In this document: one piece after another, positions 10,041-18,744 of the stretch
Layout: every line of letters starts with the position of its first letter
How positions within the stretch are numbered: position 1 is the first letter of the stretch
Source: Chara braunii
Taxonomy: Eukaryota; Streptophyta; Charophyceae; Charales; Characeae
Reading direction: 5' to 3'
Length of the DNA: 26,375 nucleotides
NCBI GenBank assembly: GCA_003427395.1
Contig: BFEA01000660.1
Span: 713,129 to 739,503 of the forward strand
The notes under the pieces: generated by a model
Databases searched by the model: none
What the model saw: only the letters and a program-made list of their open reading frames with translations
Told to the model about the DNA's origin: nothing
Made by a program: the position numbers and the translations under genes

Positions 10041-10640
10041 AGGTCCAGACGTTTCTGAACCTGTTAACCGGTCAGGGTCTGGACATTTCTGAACCTGTTA
10101 ACCGGTCAGGATCCGGACATTTCTGAACCTGTTAACCGGTCAGGATCTGGACATTTCTGAACCTGTTGGCCGGTCAGGATCTGGACATTTCCGAACCTGT
10201 TAACCGATCAGGATCCGGACATTTCTGAACCTGTTAACCGATCAGGATCCGGACATTTCTGAACCTGTTAACCGGTCAGGATCCGGACATTTCTGAACCT
10301 GTTAACCGGTCAGGATCCGGACATTTCTGAACCTGTNCATTTCTGAACCTGTTAACCGGTCAGGATCCGGACATTTCTGAACCTGTTAACCGGTCAGGAT
10401 CCGGACATTTCTGAACCTGTTAACCGGTCAGGGTCCGGACATTTCTGAACCTGTTAACTGGTCAGGGTCCGGACGTTTCTGAACCTGTTAACTGGTCAGG
10501 GTCCGGACATTTCTGAACCTGTAAACCGGCCAGGGTCCGGACATTTCTGAACCTGTTAACCGTTCAGGGTCTGGACATTTCTGAACCTGTTAACCGGTCA
10601 GGGTCCGGACATTTCTGAACCTGGAACCGGGGACCGTCCA
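10041..10640. repeat. Satellite array, about 18 units of 34 bp, with assembly gap
   Basis: The unit reads GGATCCGGACATTTCTGAAC followed by CTGTTAACCGGTCA. The phrase CTGAACCTG (once CCGAACCTG) occurs 18 times at 34-base spacing; the last copy runs into CTGGAACCGG. Each unit packs several six-base palindromes: GTTAAC, ACCGGT and TCCGGA, with GGATCC in the central copies. Outer copies use GGTCCGGAC while central ones use GGATCCGGAC, a spread of variants that suggests local homogenisation. The single N at 10337 sits where about 19 bases of a unit are missing, so the array was collapsed or bridged in assembly and its real length is unknown. Confidence 0.97.
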
Positions 10641-10685
10641 TGTCCGGAGGTCCGGGAATGTCTGGACCGTGTTTGGTCATGCGTT

Positions 10686-10791
10686 GGGTCGTGTGTCTGG
10701 ACCATGTCCGGGTATGCACGATACCTTGTTTCAGAACGGGGTCGTGTGTCTGGACCATGTCCGGGTATGCACGATACCTTGTTTCAGAACG
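10686..10791. repeat. 53 bp perfect or near-perfect tandem duplication
   Basis: The unit starting GGGTCGTGTGTCTGGACCAT at 10686 returns at 10739 and ends GATACCTTGTTTCAGAACG in both. It contains CTGGACC and TCCGGG motifs related to the neighbouring satellite. Confidence 0.95.
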
Positions 10792-11538
10792 CATTTCATA
10801 AACTGGATGATGATGCGTCTGGGCGTCTCCCTCGTGGATGTCTAAGGGCTGACACACGTTTCACCGAATCTGGCCGTAATCAGGGCGTTTGGGCAACTGG
10901 TCACGTTGTGGCGGTGAAGCCATGTTTTGGGACTTCGGTAGAGTTGGTAGGGGGCTCGTTGGGCGAAAAAGTGTTCCATTCTATTTGGCACACACGTTTG
11001 TGCCGGTGGATTATCCCTCTATTGTGAGCTCGCCCGGGTGTAAAATCCGGTTGGAATTGCGTGCAAATTATGCTTGGGTGTTTTTTTCCGTCCTGGGCGA
11101 CTGGGCCCCGCGTGTAAATGGTTGGTTTTTTCGAATTCGAGTAGAGTACATGTAATTAGGGGAGTTGTTATGTCTCATGAGGCCTGTCTTCTATTGGATT
11201 GGTTTCTGTGGCTTCTCTGTGGTTGAGGTTTTACTTTCGTCTGAATGTTAGTTGCACCAAGGAAAGGGTTTAAAACTTTCTGCATTCTGGATGGATGATG
11301 GATGCGCGCGTTGCGAGCTGCACATATAGTCTGCGTTGCACTCCCCATCAACGTTGCTTTTAGAGGCTAAATGATGAAGACTGTGATGGCATACAGCAGA
11401 CTCTTGCGTTATGGGCTTTGAGAGGTATAAAATTGATCTTTATTGCCATGGAAACATTGTTTTTGAATCATTGTTAAATGGTTTCATTTGAAACACGATG
11501 CATAAAGAATTTTCATGGCGTTTTGGTTTTGATACCAG
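10792..11538. other. Unassigned, no gene seen
   Basis: Several + frames of 88-107 codons overlap here, but they begin inside the 53 bp repeat or lack splice boundaries. I see no recognisable motif. Confidence 0.35.
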
Positions 11539-11584
11539 GCTTTTCGTTCATGAAAAGTTTTACACAGCTGCAGAAGTCTGGTAG
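11539..11584 (+). CDS. Candidate micro-exon, unidentified
   Basis: The acceptor TTTTGATACCAG (ending at 11538) and the strong donor GTAG|GTAAGT (11585) enclose 46 bases. One frame is open after two bases and reads FSFMKSFTQLQKSG. The splice sites are good, but the segment is too short for the open frame to carry much weight. Confidence 0.22.
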
Positions 11585-11867
11585 GTAAGTGGAGTGATTA
11601 AATGGTCACAGGTCACTTACTGTATGGTATGGGATGGGCGAATGCTGCCTAGTGGCTTTGTGAACGTTCTTGATTCTCTGCGATCATATGTAATTACAGC
11701 CTCTCTCTTTTCCGTTTCGTACATTGGGCCACGCACGGCAAGTAGTCTCTGTCAATGTCGACATCTTCAGACTTGGGCCTGGAAATGATATGATAGATCA
11801 TTTGGCCGTGAAGATGGGCAGAGAAAAAGGGGAAGGGGTTTATGGATGCATGTGGACTTTGTGGCAG

Positions 11868-11996
11868 CCAGCTACATCCAGGCACCACTTCTCGGCAGGA
11901 TGGGTGTCAGAGGAGATCCCAATATTTTCCTCTCTACCTTTGAGAGTAGTACTCCGGTGTGTTCCAGAGCTGAGCTTCTCGCACAAGCAAACAAAC
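11868..11996 (+). CDS. Candidate internal exon, unidentified protein
   Basis: This stretch has balanced base composition and an ordinary amino-acid mix, unlike the T-rich DNA around it. Its frame contains YIQAPLLGRMGVRGDPNIFL and then STFESSTPVCSRAELLAQAN. It ends at a donor of good sequence (AAAC|GTATGT, intron from 11997) with one base of the next codon. The acceptor is uncertain: AG at 11867 or at 11871, both with a weak pyrimidine tract. The frame is open upstream to an ATG at 11846, so a first exon is also possible. I do not recognise the family. Confidence 0.4.
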
Positions 11997-12027
11997 GTAT
12001 GTTTTTTCGTTCTAATTTTTCGTTTGG

Positions 12028-12375
12028 TGGAATGCTCCATTATTTTTTACAACTGATATGTCTCCTCGTTTTTTTCCTCTTACCTTGCCATGCGAGCATT
12101 GTGGGGACTTTTCCTGTTATTTCTGCTCACGATTTTTTTTTTCTTTTTCTTTTTCTTTTTTTTCTTTCATACATGACTTTTCCTGTTATTTCTGCTCACG
12201 ACAATATATCCTTGTGGAAATATGCGTGAAGACCGGTGTGAGGTGAAATGCTCCAATTTTTTTAACTCTGACATGACTTCTCGTTTATTCTTTCTATTTC
12301 CTTCCAATGCAATGCCAGCATTGTGGGCAGTCACTAGTATATCCTTGTATGGAAAAATGTGCGTGAGGTGAAGAT
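12028..12375. repeat. Diverged direct duplication with pyrimidine tract
   Basis: GACTTTTCCTGTTATTTCTG is repeated at 12107 and 12175 around a CTTTTT-rich tract. At larger scale, 12028-12239 and 12247-12375 share TGCTCCA-T-rich-AACT, CTCGTTT, GCATTGTGGG, ATCCTTGT and GCGTGA-GGTGAA in the same order, with many differences. It reads as an old duplication within an intron. Confidence 0.7.
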
Positions 12376-12467
12376 ATTTCTCACCTTTTCTTGAGTTAAA
12401 GTGGATGGACGAACATTTCCAACTTTCCCTGTTTTATTGTATCTCGTACCCCGATGGTCTTTTGAGG

Positions 12468-12593
12468 AAATGCGACATGTATATTTCCTCCAATGGCCTG
12501 TTCTTCGAGAATTCGCAGGAACAACTCGATATGTTTTTCCTCGATCGTGCAAACAAATTGTAATGCGGCATGTATATCTCCACCAATGGCCTG
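12468..12593. repeat. Two copies of a 32 bp repeat 94 bp apart
   Basis: AATGCGACATGTATATTTCC at 12468 and AATGCGGCATGTATATCTCC at 12562 continue into CCAATGGCCTG in both. The second copy abuts the acceptor of the candidate exon at 12597. Confidence 0.85.
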
Positions 12594-12596
12594 CAG

Positions 12597-12763
12597 AACA
12601 CTGATGCTGTTTGTGGATGGACTCCCTGATGAGTTGGCCACTTCCTGGGACGATGAGACCTTGTGGTTCTCTGGGGGAACGATGCCCCCCCTGCAGCTGC
12701 CTTTTCGGATGCCTTCATATTGTGAAACGAATGGTGAAAGACTGGGTGCTCGGTCGATTGCAA
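12597..12763 (+). CDS. Candidate internal exon, unidentified protein
   Basis: The acceptor CCAATGGCCTGCAG ends at 12596. The + frame is open from there (and on to 12819) and reads TLMLFVDGLPDELATSWDDE followed by TLWFSGGTMPPLQLPFRMPS. This is an acidic, non-repetitive composition unlike intron translations nearby. A possible donor is TTGCAA|GTATGG at 12764. A 135-residue minus-strand frame covers the same bases. I prefer the + frame because the only recognised exon in the window is on that strand, but the sequence alone does not settle it. The starting phase needs two bases from the previous exon, whereas the 11868-11996 candidate supplies one. Confidence 0.35.
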
Positions 12764-12963
12764 GTATGGCAAGTGACCTCGTCATGTATGCTAGTGTGTT
12801 CACGTGTTCACTATCATGAACGCGGTGTTGCAGTAAACTCCAATCAGCGTCTATACTGACCTTTGGAGAGGAGCTGCATCACAGTATCAGTACTTGAAAC
12901 TACCACTATCTAACTGTGAATGTGCATCAGTGAATAGAGAGAATGGTCATTGTAAGTGTCTGC

Positions 12964-13017
12964 AGATTGCCGTAGGCTTTGATATCAACCAGATTGCTGT
13001 AGGCTTTGATATCAACC
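12964..13017. repeat. 27 bp tandem duplication
   Basis: AGATTGCCGTAGGCTTTGAT at 12964 returns at 12991 with one C to T change and the same ATCAACC tail. Confidence 0.95.
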
Positions 13018-13124
13018 AATAGAGAATTGTAGAGGATCCCTACTTTGAAAGAAGCTGAATTGGTTGGAGTCTTTGAAATAGAGTGCATTTTTCTGGAGTC
13101 TTTTGGAGTTTTCACTTGTAGGAT

Positions 13125-13256
13125 GCTCACGGCTTTGCCTCATGCTGTGTATTATTGCTCACCACTTTGCCTCATGCTGTGTATTATTGGTCTAAAATTT
13201 TTTAGATGATCCTCTGATGCTCACCACTTGTAGGATGCTCACCGCTTTGCGTCATG
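13125..13256. repeat. 32 bp tandem duplication plus related fragments
   Basis: GCTCACGGCTTTGCCTCATG at 13125 and GCTCACCACTTTGCCTCATG at 13157 both continue CTGTGTATTATT. Fragments GCTCACCACTTGTAGGAT and GCTCACCGCTTTGCGTCATG follow at about 13219-13256. CTAAAATTTTTTAG between them is a small inverted repeat. Confidence 0.9.
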
Positions 13257-13490
13257 TCAAAGTTTTTAACCAACTGCAGAGGAAACATACAGAAGCAGAT
13301 AACATTCGGTAGACCACTTTCGGTGTTGCTTAACGCACCCTAGTGGATTGACAGTCTCCCGTTCGGAATTTTGTTACTTTCTGCAGGATTTGGCCACAAA
13401 AACGGGGAGGCAGTTATTGTACGGAATTTTGTGACCTTTCAGGAGGCAGATTTTTATTGTTGTATTGTCATCTCCTCACTTCCTATGTAG

Positions 13491-13585
13491 GGAGAGAGTA
13501 CTAAGTCTTATTGTGGTGGAATGCAGTCGAATGCATGGAGAGAGAGTATAAGTCTTATTGTGGTGGAATGCAGTCGAATGCATGG
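13491..13585. repeat. 47 bp tandem duplication
   Basis: AAGTCTTATTGTGGTGGAAT at 13503 recurs at 13550, and both copies continue GCAGTCGAATGCATGGA. The 188-residue minus-strand open frame ending here reads through this repeat, one reason for not accepting it as a gene. Confidence 0.95.
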
Positions 13586-13796
13586 ATGATATAGCAGGGA
13601 CACCATTTCAATCACGAGAATCCATGCTGTACCCTTACACAGGGAGAATGCGATGCCAATAAAAGCAGCTGAATGCGTGTACGTTGGACAGCTCGCTAGT
13701 CCCTTCATCCCCTGTCGTGTAGTCTCCATAAATGCCCTTCTGTGTGCTGGGCAGCTTGTGTCTCCTCGGATTTGTCTCTTGCCTCTGTGTGTGCAG

Positions 13797-13856
13797 GAGG
13801 GAAAGGAGTGCAGTCTAGGCTGTGTCATTAGATTGAAGGGACAAGATTGTGTGAAG
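13797..13856 (+). CDS. Candidate internal exon, 20 codons, phase 0
   Basis: An excellent acceptor (CTCTTGCCTCTGTGTGTGCAG ending at 13796) is followed by exactly 20 open codons. They read EGKECSLGCVIRLKGQDCVK and run up to a donor GTGAAG|GTGTTC. The exon begins and ends on codon boundaries. Four cysteines lie within 20 residues, but the spacing fits no zinc-binding motif I can name. The donor is weaker than the acceptor. Confidence 0.35.
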
Positions 13857-13974
13857 GTGTTCAGTAATCCACAGTGATTTCTGCCAGCAGCTCGTCGGAC
13901 GTTCCATATTGCGATGAATTGCTGAGTGCGTATGGATCTGTTGGATCTGTTTGAAAGGCGGTAGGGGGTGCAGT

Positions 13975-14007
13975 GATCCAACACCGATCCAACACCGATC
14001 CAACACC
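13975..14007. repeat. 11 bp repeat, 3 copies
   Basis: GATCCAACACC occurs three times in tandem without change. Confidence 0.95.
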
Positions 14008-14276
14008 GAGGCTTCTCTAAAAAAGGACTGGTACTTCCATTCCTGTGGTTCTCCACTCTACTGGTACCGTTCATTCTGGGGTCCTCTACTCTAGATCCTC
14101 AATTTGAAATTAAATTGGGTATTCTTTTCCCCGTGTTTTTTCTTGTTTATTTTCCTTATGTCTCCAGTCTGTTTCAGTCCTTGTTTTTTTCTTATAAGCG
14201 ATTAAACTGACCCACTGCTAACAAGTCGTCACTCACTTTATTGTCCACACCAAAATCTGTGCTGCACTGTCCCGTT

Positions 14277-14309
14277 GCCCCTCCCCCTCCCTCCCCCCCG
14301 CCCTCCCCT
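14277..14309 (-). other. C-rich tract, G-quadruplex potential on minus strand
   Basis: Runs of three to seven C residues with T or G spacers. This is the third such tract in the window, and all three put the G runs on the minus strand. Confidence 0.6.
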
Positions 14310-14422
14310 TTCGGTGTTCTTTTTCGCGTTCAAAGAAAGATAGTATCGCCTCATTACAATTTGTTTGTGCCTTGTTTTTTTATATATACCTTCGACAATA
14401 CCCCCTTCCCTTTTTTTCAAAG

Positions 14423-14553
14423 ACAAAGAGAGCACCAATGGCCCATTCCGAGGATTCAAGGCCTCCGTTTTCGATATTGCATACGTGCAACCTAAAAGAG
14501 GCGTTGTTATTTTAGAGTTGTTTTGCGTTGCAACTCCAAGTAACTTCACTTAA
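14423..14553 (+). CDS. Candidate terminal exon, unidentified protein
   Basis: A strong acceptor (CCTTCCCTTTTTTTCAAAG ending at 14422) opens a frame of ordinary composition: KESTNGPFRGFKASVFDIAY followed by VQPKRGVVILELFCVATPSN, ending at TAA (14551-14553). The higher A, G and C content contrasts with the pyrimidine tracts on both sides. It would be the last exon of a + strand gene whose earlier exons lie upstream. No AATAAA is seen just downstream. I do not recognise the protein. Confidence 0.4.
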
Positions 14554-15244
14554 CAAAGGTTTTAACTTTTATCATCTGACTCTTTTTTTATTTTCCTTTT
14601 TTTTCGCTTATAAATCCAGATCGTAGTAGGTGCCAGTCTCTCAGGCTGGTCGTCATCCATCCTCTTGTTGACCACTACAAACCATCACAAAACACTTTCT
14701 CCTATATCCAACCTCCTGTCGACTCTTTTATTTTCTTTCAACAGGTAGCAGTTCTCCTGTCTTTGTATGGGTAGTTTTGAGGCCATGCTGCGGACGCTTC
14801 TTTCCCACCTGCCACTCTGCTCTGTGTGCAATGGGAACCTTGCGTTTCCTTTTATCTGGCACGGTTCTTGGGGAAGGCCAGGTGTCATAAGAGGCTCAAT
14901 GGGTAATGGCACTGACCTTCATTATGGCGTTGACCTTCAATAGGCCTTATCTTTCGGTGTAATGGCGTTGACCTTCATTGATGCTGTGAACGAGGTGTCT
15001 GAGTCCCCAAACACCCTTAACAGCTTCAGGCATGACAGTGTTATCTAGAAGGCAAAATTTGTGCTGGCGCCTTGGATATTGACTGGAATTATTACGATAG
15101 GGAATACTCTTGGTCTGTGTGCTTGTCTTGTCAACTTTGGACGTGACTGCATGTATTTCCCAAGTTTTCTGTAATGGTGTGGCTATCCCAGTGTCAGGTG
15201 GTGAAGGTGATGCATAAGGGAAGGTCAGCCAGTCTCGTTCTTTC
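14554..15244. other. Unassigned, intergenic or intronic
   Basis: The phrase AATGGC[A/G][C/T]TGACCTTCA recurs near 14905 and 14951, with the related ATTATGGCGTTGACCTTCAA near 14922. Otherwise I see nothing. Confidence 0.4.
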
Positions 15245-15330
15245 AACTCCAGTCAGGATTTGAATTGGGGATCTGTTGAGCGACAGCATCTTGTGTGTAA
15301 CGCTGAGTTGCATGAGCTGGGTGTTCAGTC
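15245..15330 (-). mobile_element. tRNA-derived SINE-like relic
   Basis: On the minus strand AACTCAGCGTTACACAC (15293-15309) resembles a Pol III A box. AATTCAAATCC (15256-15266) resembles a B box (consensus GGTTCGAATCC), and the spacing is tRNA-like. The cloverleaf is degraded, so it is a retroposed relic rather than a tRNA gene. It aligns with the relic at 20840-20915: both have TCAG...TACAC and then a TTCAAATCC- or TCGAATCC-type B box. Confidence 0.5.
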
Positions 15331-16267
15331 TGTCACACTGTCCTAGAGGAGGAAGTCGTCACTGCGGAAGCAGGCTGTGTCTATTGCCTCTTTTCATGTG
15401 ATGGACTGTTTTTCGTGAGCGGTTTGTCAGTTTAAACGAATTGCAGCTGTGGCGGAATGTGATGTCAGTTCTTGTGAAACTGTCTGGTGAAGCGTGGGAG
15501 AAGGTGGGCTGTTGCAGGTTTATAGGACACTGATTCGTCAGGAAACTGAACCATTTATTTTGTGTGGAGGTCCCTGATTAATGTGCCTAACTGTTATCTA
15601 GATTGACACGGAAGCGAAGTGGATGGAATGACCTTCTCTCTCTAGATGATGGCTCCCGCAGCGAGGCTGTCGATATTCATTGTAATTCTTAGCAATGGTT
15701 TGTGAATTATTAATAAGGAGGACTCATCACTCAAGGTTCTTCGTGTCCAGGTAAGTCGCTTGACCGTTAAGCTCATGTCTCTGGATGCATTGCGCGTGGA
15801 CCTGGCACTACGTGTTCCTTAGCATTTCTCATGTTGAACATCTAGTCGTTGTATCACTAGATGTTATTTGTGATTGTAGTGTCATGATCTGTGCCTGATT
15901 CACAGTGATTTTTTTCTTTCAAAGTGATACGATTTCTTTGGCACTAGATTCTCTGACTAATCTACCTTGATCATGATGAGTTGCCCACTTCTTTGGTGGG
16001 GTTGGGAATTGTGTCCTGGGGACACCGTTTCAGTCACCATTGGCTGTGGGCAACCGCCGCAGGTTGCAGACAAAAAGGCTATAAGATGAGTGACATTGAG
16101 AGCTGCACTATTTAACCCCTTGCGGGCACCCCTCTGCCGTTGTCAGGACCCTTAATTCCCAGATGTAGATTGTCCACGTTGCCATGAGGGCTGTTTTGCT
16201 TGTTTTTTGTCCTATTTGGTGGCATGATTAATGAACTGGAAATCCTTTCCAATTGGATCCCTCCTGT
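15331..16267. other. Intron-like DNA; strong donor at 15751
   Basis: GTCCAG|GTAAGT at 15750/15751 is a consensus splice donor, and CTTCTCTCTCTAG ending at 15643 is a plausible acceptor. All three frames of the 107 bases between them contain stops, so a coding exon is not supported. A non-coding or 5' UTR exon remains possible. Confidence 0.3.
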
Positions 16268-16327
16268 TACTTTTTCGGTAATTTAATTTTTTGGCAATCT
16301 ACTTTTTCGGTAATTTACTTTTTTGGA
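16268..16327. repeat. 32 bp imperfect tandem duplication
   Basis: TACTTTTTCGGTAATTTA at 16268 recurs at 16300; both copies are followed by a T run and GG. Confidence 0.85.
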
Positions 16328-16420
16328 ACTCCTTGTCCTATTTTGTTGGCATTCTGTTGTGTCTGGCTCTCGTGGTATGGTCGCTGTGTTTAGGCTTCTT
16401 TGCCCCGTATGTATCTGCAG

Positions 16421-16560
16421 CAGAGGAATGTGTTCCTTCCCACCTGTTCTCGCTGTTATGACAGGTTTCAGGAAGGCGAACACTCTGTTCGTATAGCCCC
16501 TTGCGAAATGTCTGTGCTCTGGTTTGACGTTTTGAGGTGTTTTGCATCTGATCTCGTTTC
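16421..16560 (+). CDS. Weak candidate exon with C-x2-C...P-C pattern
   Basis: A clear acceptor (CTTTGCCCCGTATGTATCTGCAG ending at 16420) leads into an open frame. It reads QRNVFLPTCSRCYDRF followed by QEGEHSVRIAPC. The layout C-x2-C-x-x-x-F-x-E-G...P-C recalls the start of a RING-H2 finger, where P-C would be followed by G-H or K-H. Here the next residues are Glu-Met and the later ligands are missing. No donor is convincing. This may be a decayed fragment or chance. Confidence 0.18.
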
Positions 16561-17101
16561 TATGACCGGTTTTTGTCTTGTCGTGAGACGCGTGACAACT
16601 CTTTATTTGAGGATTTTGTCGTCTTGTATTCTTGTCGTTGCATTTTGATGCTTTTCTGATCATCATTCTGGTCGGTTTGGCACATTGATGTCCATTTCGT
16701 CCATATGTTGATTCCTTGTGAGGATTTCAGTCCTGGTTGTCTTGTCGTTATTATCTTTTTGGAGGTGCAGTGTACTTGTTACTACCCCCAAGAATTTGAC
16801 AGCATGGTGTACCACTGCCATCCACGGGGTACCACCACCTTCTGTTCGTCTTTGCTTCCCCTGATGCCTGAACGCGGATTACCTGCCACGGCATGGGTAC
16901 TCGTGCGTGCCTTTGTCATCTTCTTCCCTGGTGCCAGAGCTGTTTTTGGGAAGATCTTCCACCAGAGATGGACAATTTGTCATCTTTCTCGTTCCCATGA
17001 AAAATCGAGACAGGTATGCTTTAGGCAGCTTGGCTGGAAATGTTCTTCTGCTTCCGCGGCTTCTTTGGACTTTGTCTGCCATTGAGAATTGGTGCCTTTA
17101 A

Positions 17102-17187
17102 TAGAATTTGTCCAGCATGCGAAGCTGTGACTCTCTGCCATTAATAGAACTTGTACAACATGCGGGGCTGTGACTCTCTGCCACTCA
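17102..17187. repeat. 43 bp imperfect tandem duplication
   Basis: TAGAATTTGTCCAGCATGCG at 17102 and TAGAACTTGTACAACATGCG at 17145 both continue GCTGTGACTCTCTGCCA. Confidence 0.9.
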
Positions 17188-17298
17188 GCAGGTAGCATCA
17201 AGGCTAGGGGAATAGTAAAGCTACCATTCGCCTGCCTGTACGTCAATGTGTGGTGGGAACCCATCCGAAGTCAATACGTACCAGCTTTACGGACCGGG

Positions 17299-17316
17299 TC
17301 TCTTCCATGGAAGAGA
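17299..17316. other. 18 bp perfect palindrome
   Basis: TCTCTTCCATGGAAGAGA equals its own reverse complement. No repeat or gene boundary is obvious beside it. Confidence 0.9.
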
Positions 17317-17999
17317 ACACACTGTGATCATGAATGAATCCAATGACAGCAAATGATAGGGAGGACAAATGACTCGTTTTTTTCGCTGGTATGCCCTTTT
17401 ATCCTTTGATCTCCTGCATAAGACGAATGCTCCAGGTCTTGTCATGATGACGGAAGGAAAAGGGCTTGGTTATGGGAGTTGTGGAAAAGTTTAGATTGTC
17501 GCTCTCTTAACTTTGGCTGTGACCTTGTATATTTCCATTTCCTTGGAATGTTATGGTGGTCCTAGTGGAAGATCAGTCTGTATTAGCCTTTCCGGCAGGA
17601 AAGGCAATTGATTGTGATTGTCTCGTGCATGTGGAGAGGTGGTGCCTGTGCTCGTTAGGCTAACTGTGTACTAATGGAATCCCGGCGGTTTGCCTTCTGG
17701 TGCTTCGAGTCCATATGTTGAGGAAAGAGGAGTTATCGTGTTCCTTTTTTTCTGAGACTCACAATTAGAAATCCCACAGAAGATTGTTGTCACTTTTGTA
17801 AATAGCGACCTTCGATGGGTGATCATCCATAAACGCAACCAAACCACCTTTTGAAGATGGTTAAATGTGATTTTTGTTCTCATCGGGTTTCTCAGCCTTA
17901 GGTTGTCGGTAGTGGCGCCTTCTATGCGTCTACCTCTCGTGATTTGTCTTATGTCTGAGGCAGGTACTCCTCGAGGAAGGCTCTGACCAATATGTTTAA
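17317..17999. other. Unassigned; minus-strand open frame of uncertain meaning
   Basis: A 113-residue minus-strand frame spans 17671-18012 with a non-repetitive composition, but it has no recognisable domain and no clear start context. It could be an old element remnant in minus orientation, contiguous with the block that follows. Confidence 0.25.
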
Positions 18000-18495
18000 G
18001 TGTAGGTGGCAAAATGCTACACCCAAATTCCTACTTTCAGCTCACAAAACCCATCAACTGCAGAGGTGTATTGTATTCAGCAGTTGGGAAGGGAGAGGTG
18101 AGCAAAGGCAGGCCCCTGTGGAGGGGCATGGATGTTGTTCCCTGCTGTAATCGACGGTGGTCGTGGAGTAGGGTGGGGCCACTGCTGGGCGGGGACCGGC
18201 TGACACAAAGACCGAGCATTTTGCCAGTAGCTGCGCCTTCCATCTACTTCCCCCACCCCATGTCGAGTGGTTGCAGTGGCTGTGGCCGACACTCTCCCAC
18301 ACACGATACACAACCCACTCATCCCCACACTCACACCTGTGTTCGTCATAGACCCCATTAATACCGATCAGGGGTATCAAGTGGACTATCACAGCTGGTT
18401 GGCACTAAGTGCGCCACAGCCGATCATGAGGCTCAGACCCAGAACCTCCTGAATGCCATCTCCGTGCCTAACCGACTGATCTAGGCGGCTGGATT
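18000..18495 (-). mobile_element. Probable minus-strand retroposed block headed by tRNA-like sequence
   Basis: Here the + strand turns C-rich (CCCCCACCCC, CACACTCACACC) while the surroundings are G- and T-rich, as if a piece had been inserted in the opposite orientation. Its minus-strand 5' end (18420-18495) is tRNA-like. TAGATCAGTCGGTTAGGCA (18465-18483) fits an A box, and GGGTCTGAGCC (18430-18440) a degenerate B box within a possible GGTTC/GAGCC stem. The 3' limit near 18000 is a guess from composition only. Overlapping open frames on both strands show no known domain. Confidence 0.4.
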
Positions 18496-18607
18496 GATCA
18501 CTCTTTCTAGGTGCCCTCTGTTTGATCATTTATATGAATCGAAGTAGATGTTTTGTTTTCTTTCTTTAAGCGTGTGTTGAGCAGTTGCATTTTACATAAG
18601 ATCTTAG

Positions 18608-18744
18608 GTCATGCGGATTTGTCATCTGGCACTTGGTGGGAAGACAGAAGCTGTTGGAAGTGCCGAGAAACTGGATTGATCGGTGTTGACACTGTTGAGG
18701 CTTTTCGTTTTCGACATGTATGGTCAGCAGTTGTGAAGCAGTAG
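18608..18744 (+). CDS. Weak candidate exon with degraded zinc-knuckle-like motif
   Basis: The + frame reads WWEDRSCWKCRETGLIGVDT between about 18634 and 18693. CWKCRETG-x-IGVD-x is the layout of a CCHC zinc knuckle (C-x2-C-x4-H-x4-C), but Leu and Thr replace the expected His and last Cys. The frame stops at 18744. A possible acceptor is ATCTTAG (18607). If the resemblance is real it could be a decayed retroelement Gag or host zinc-knuckle exon. It is short enough to be chance. Confidence 0.18.

Noticed and set aside
10041-10640. Possible CRISPR array at the 34 bp repeats
   Set aside because: Units are contiguous with no spacers, which makes it a satellite.
12396-12803. Minus-strand 135-residue frame of fairly ordinary composition
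   Set aside because: It spans both copies of the 32 bp repeat at 12468 and 12562. The + frame over the same bases has an acceptor and fits the strand of the recognised exon. Not fully excluded.
13508-14074. Longest open frame in the window, 188 residues on the minus strand
   Set aside because: It ends in the 47 bp duplication and begins in the GATCCAACACC repeat, shows no domain, and overlaps a + strand segment with better splice evidence.
15971-16041. Possible preceding SDHC exon ending in His-His-Trp before GTGGGC
   Set aside because: It would splice in phase to 24323 and restore a His, but the donor is poor, the intron would be over 8 kb, and such endings are expected by chance when scanning this much sequence.
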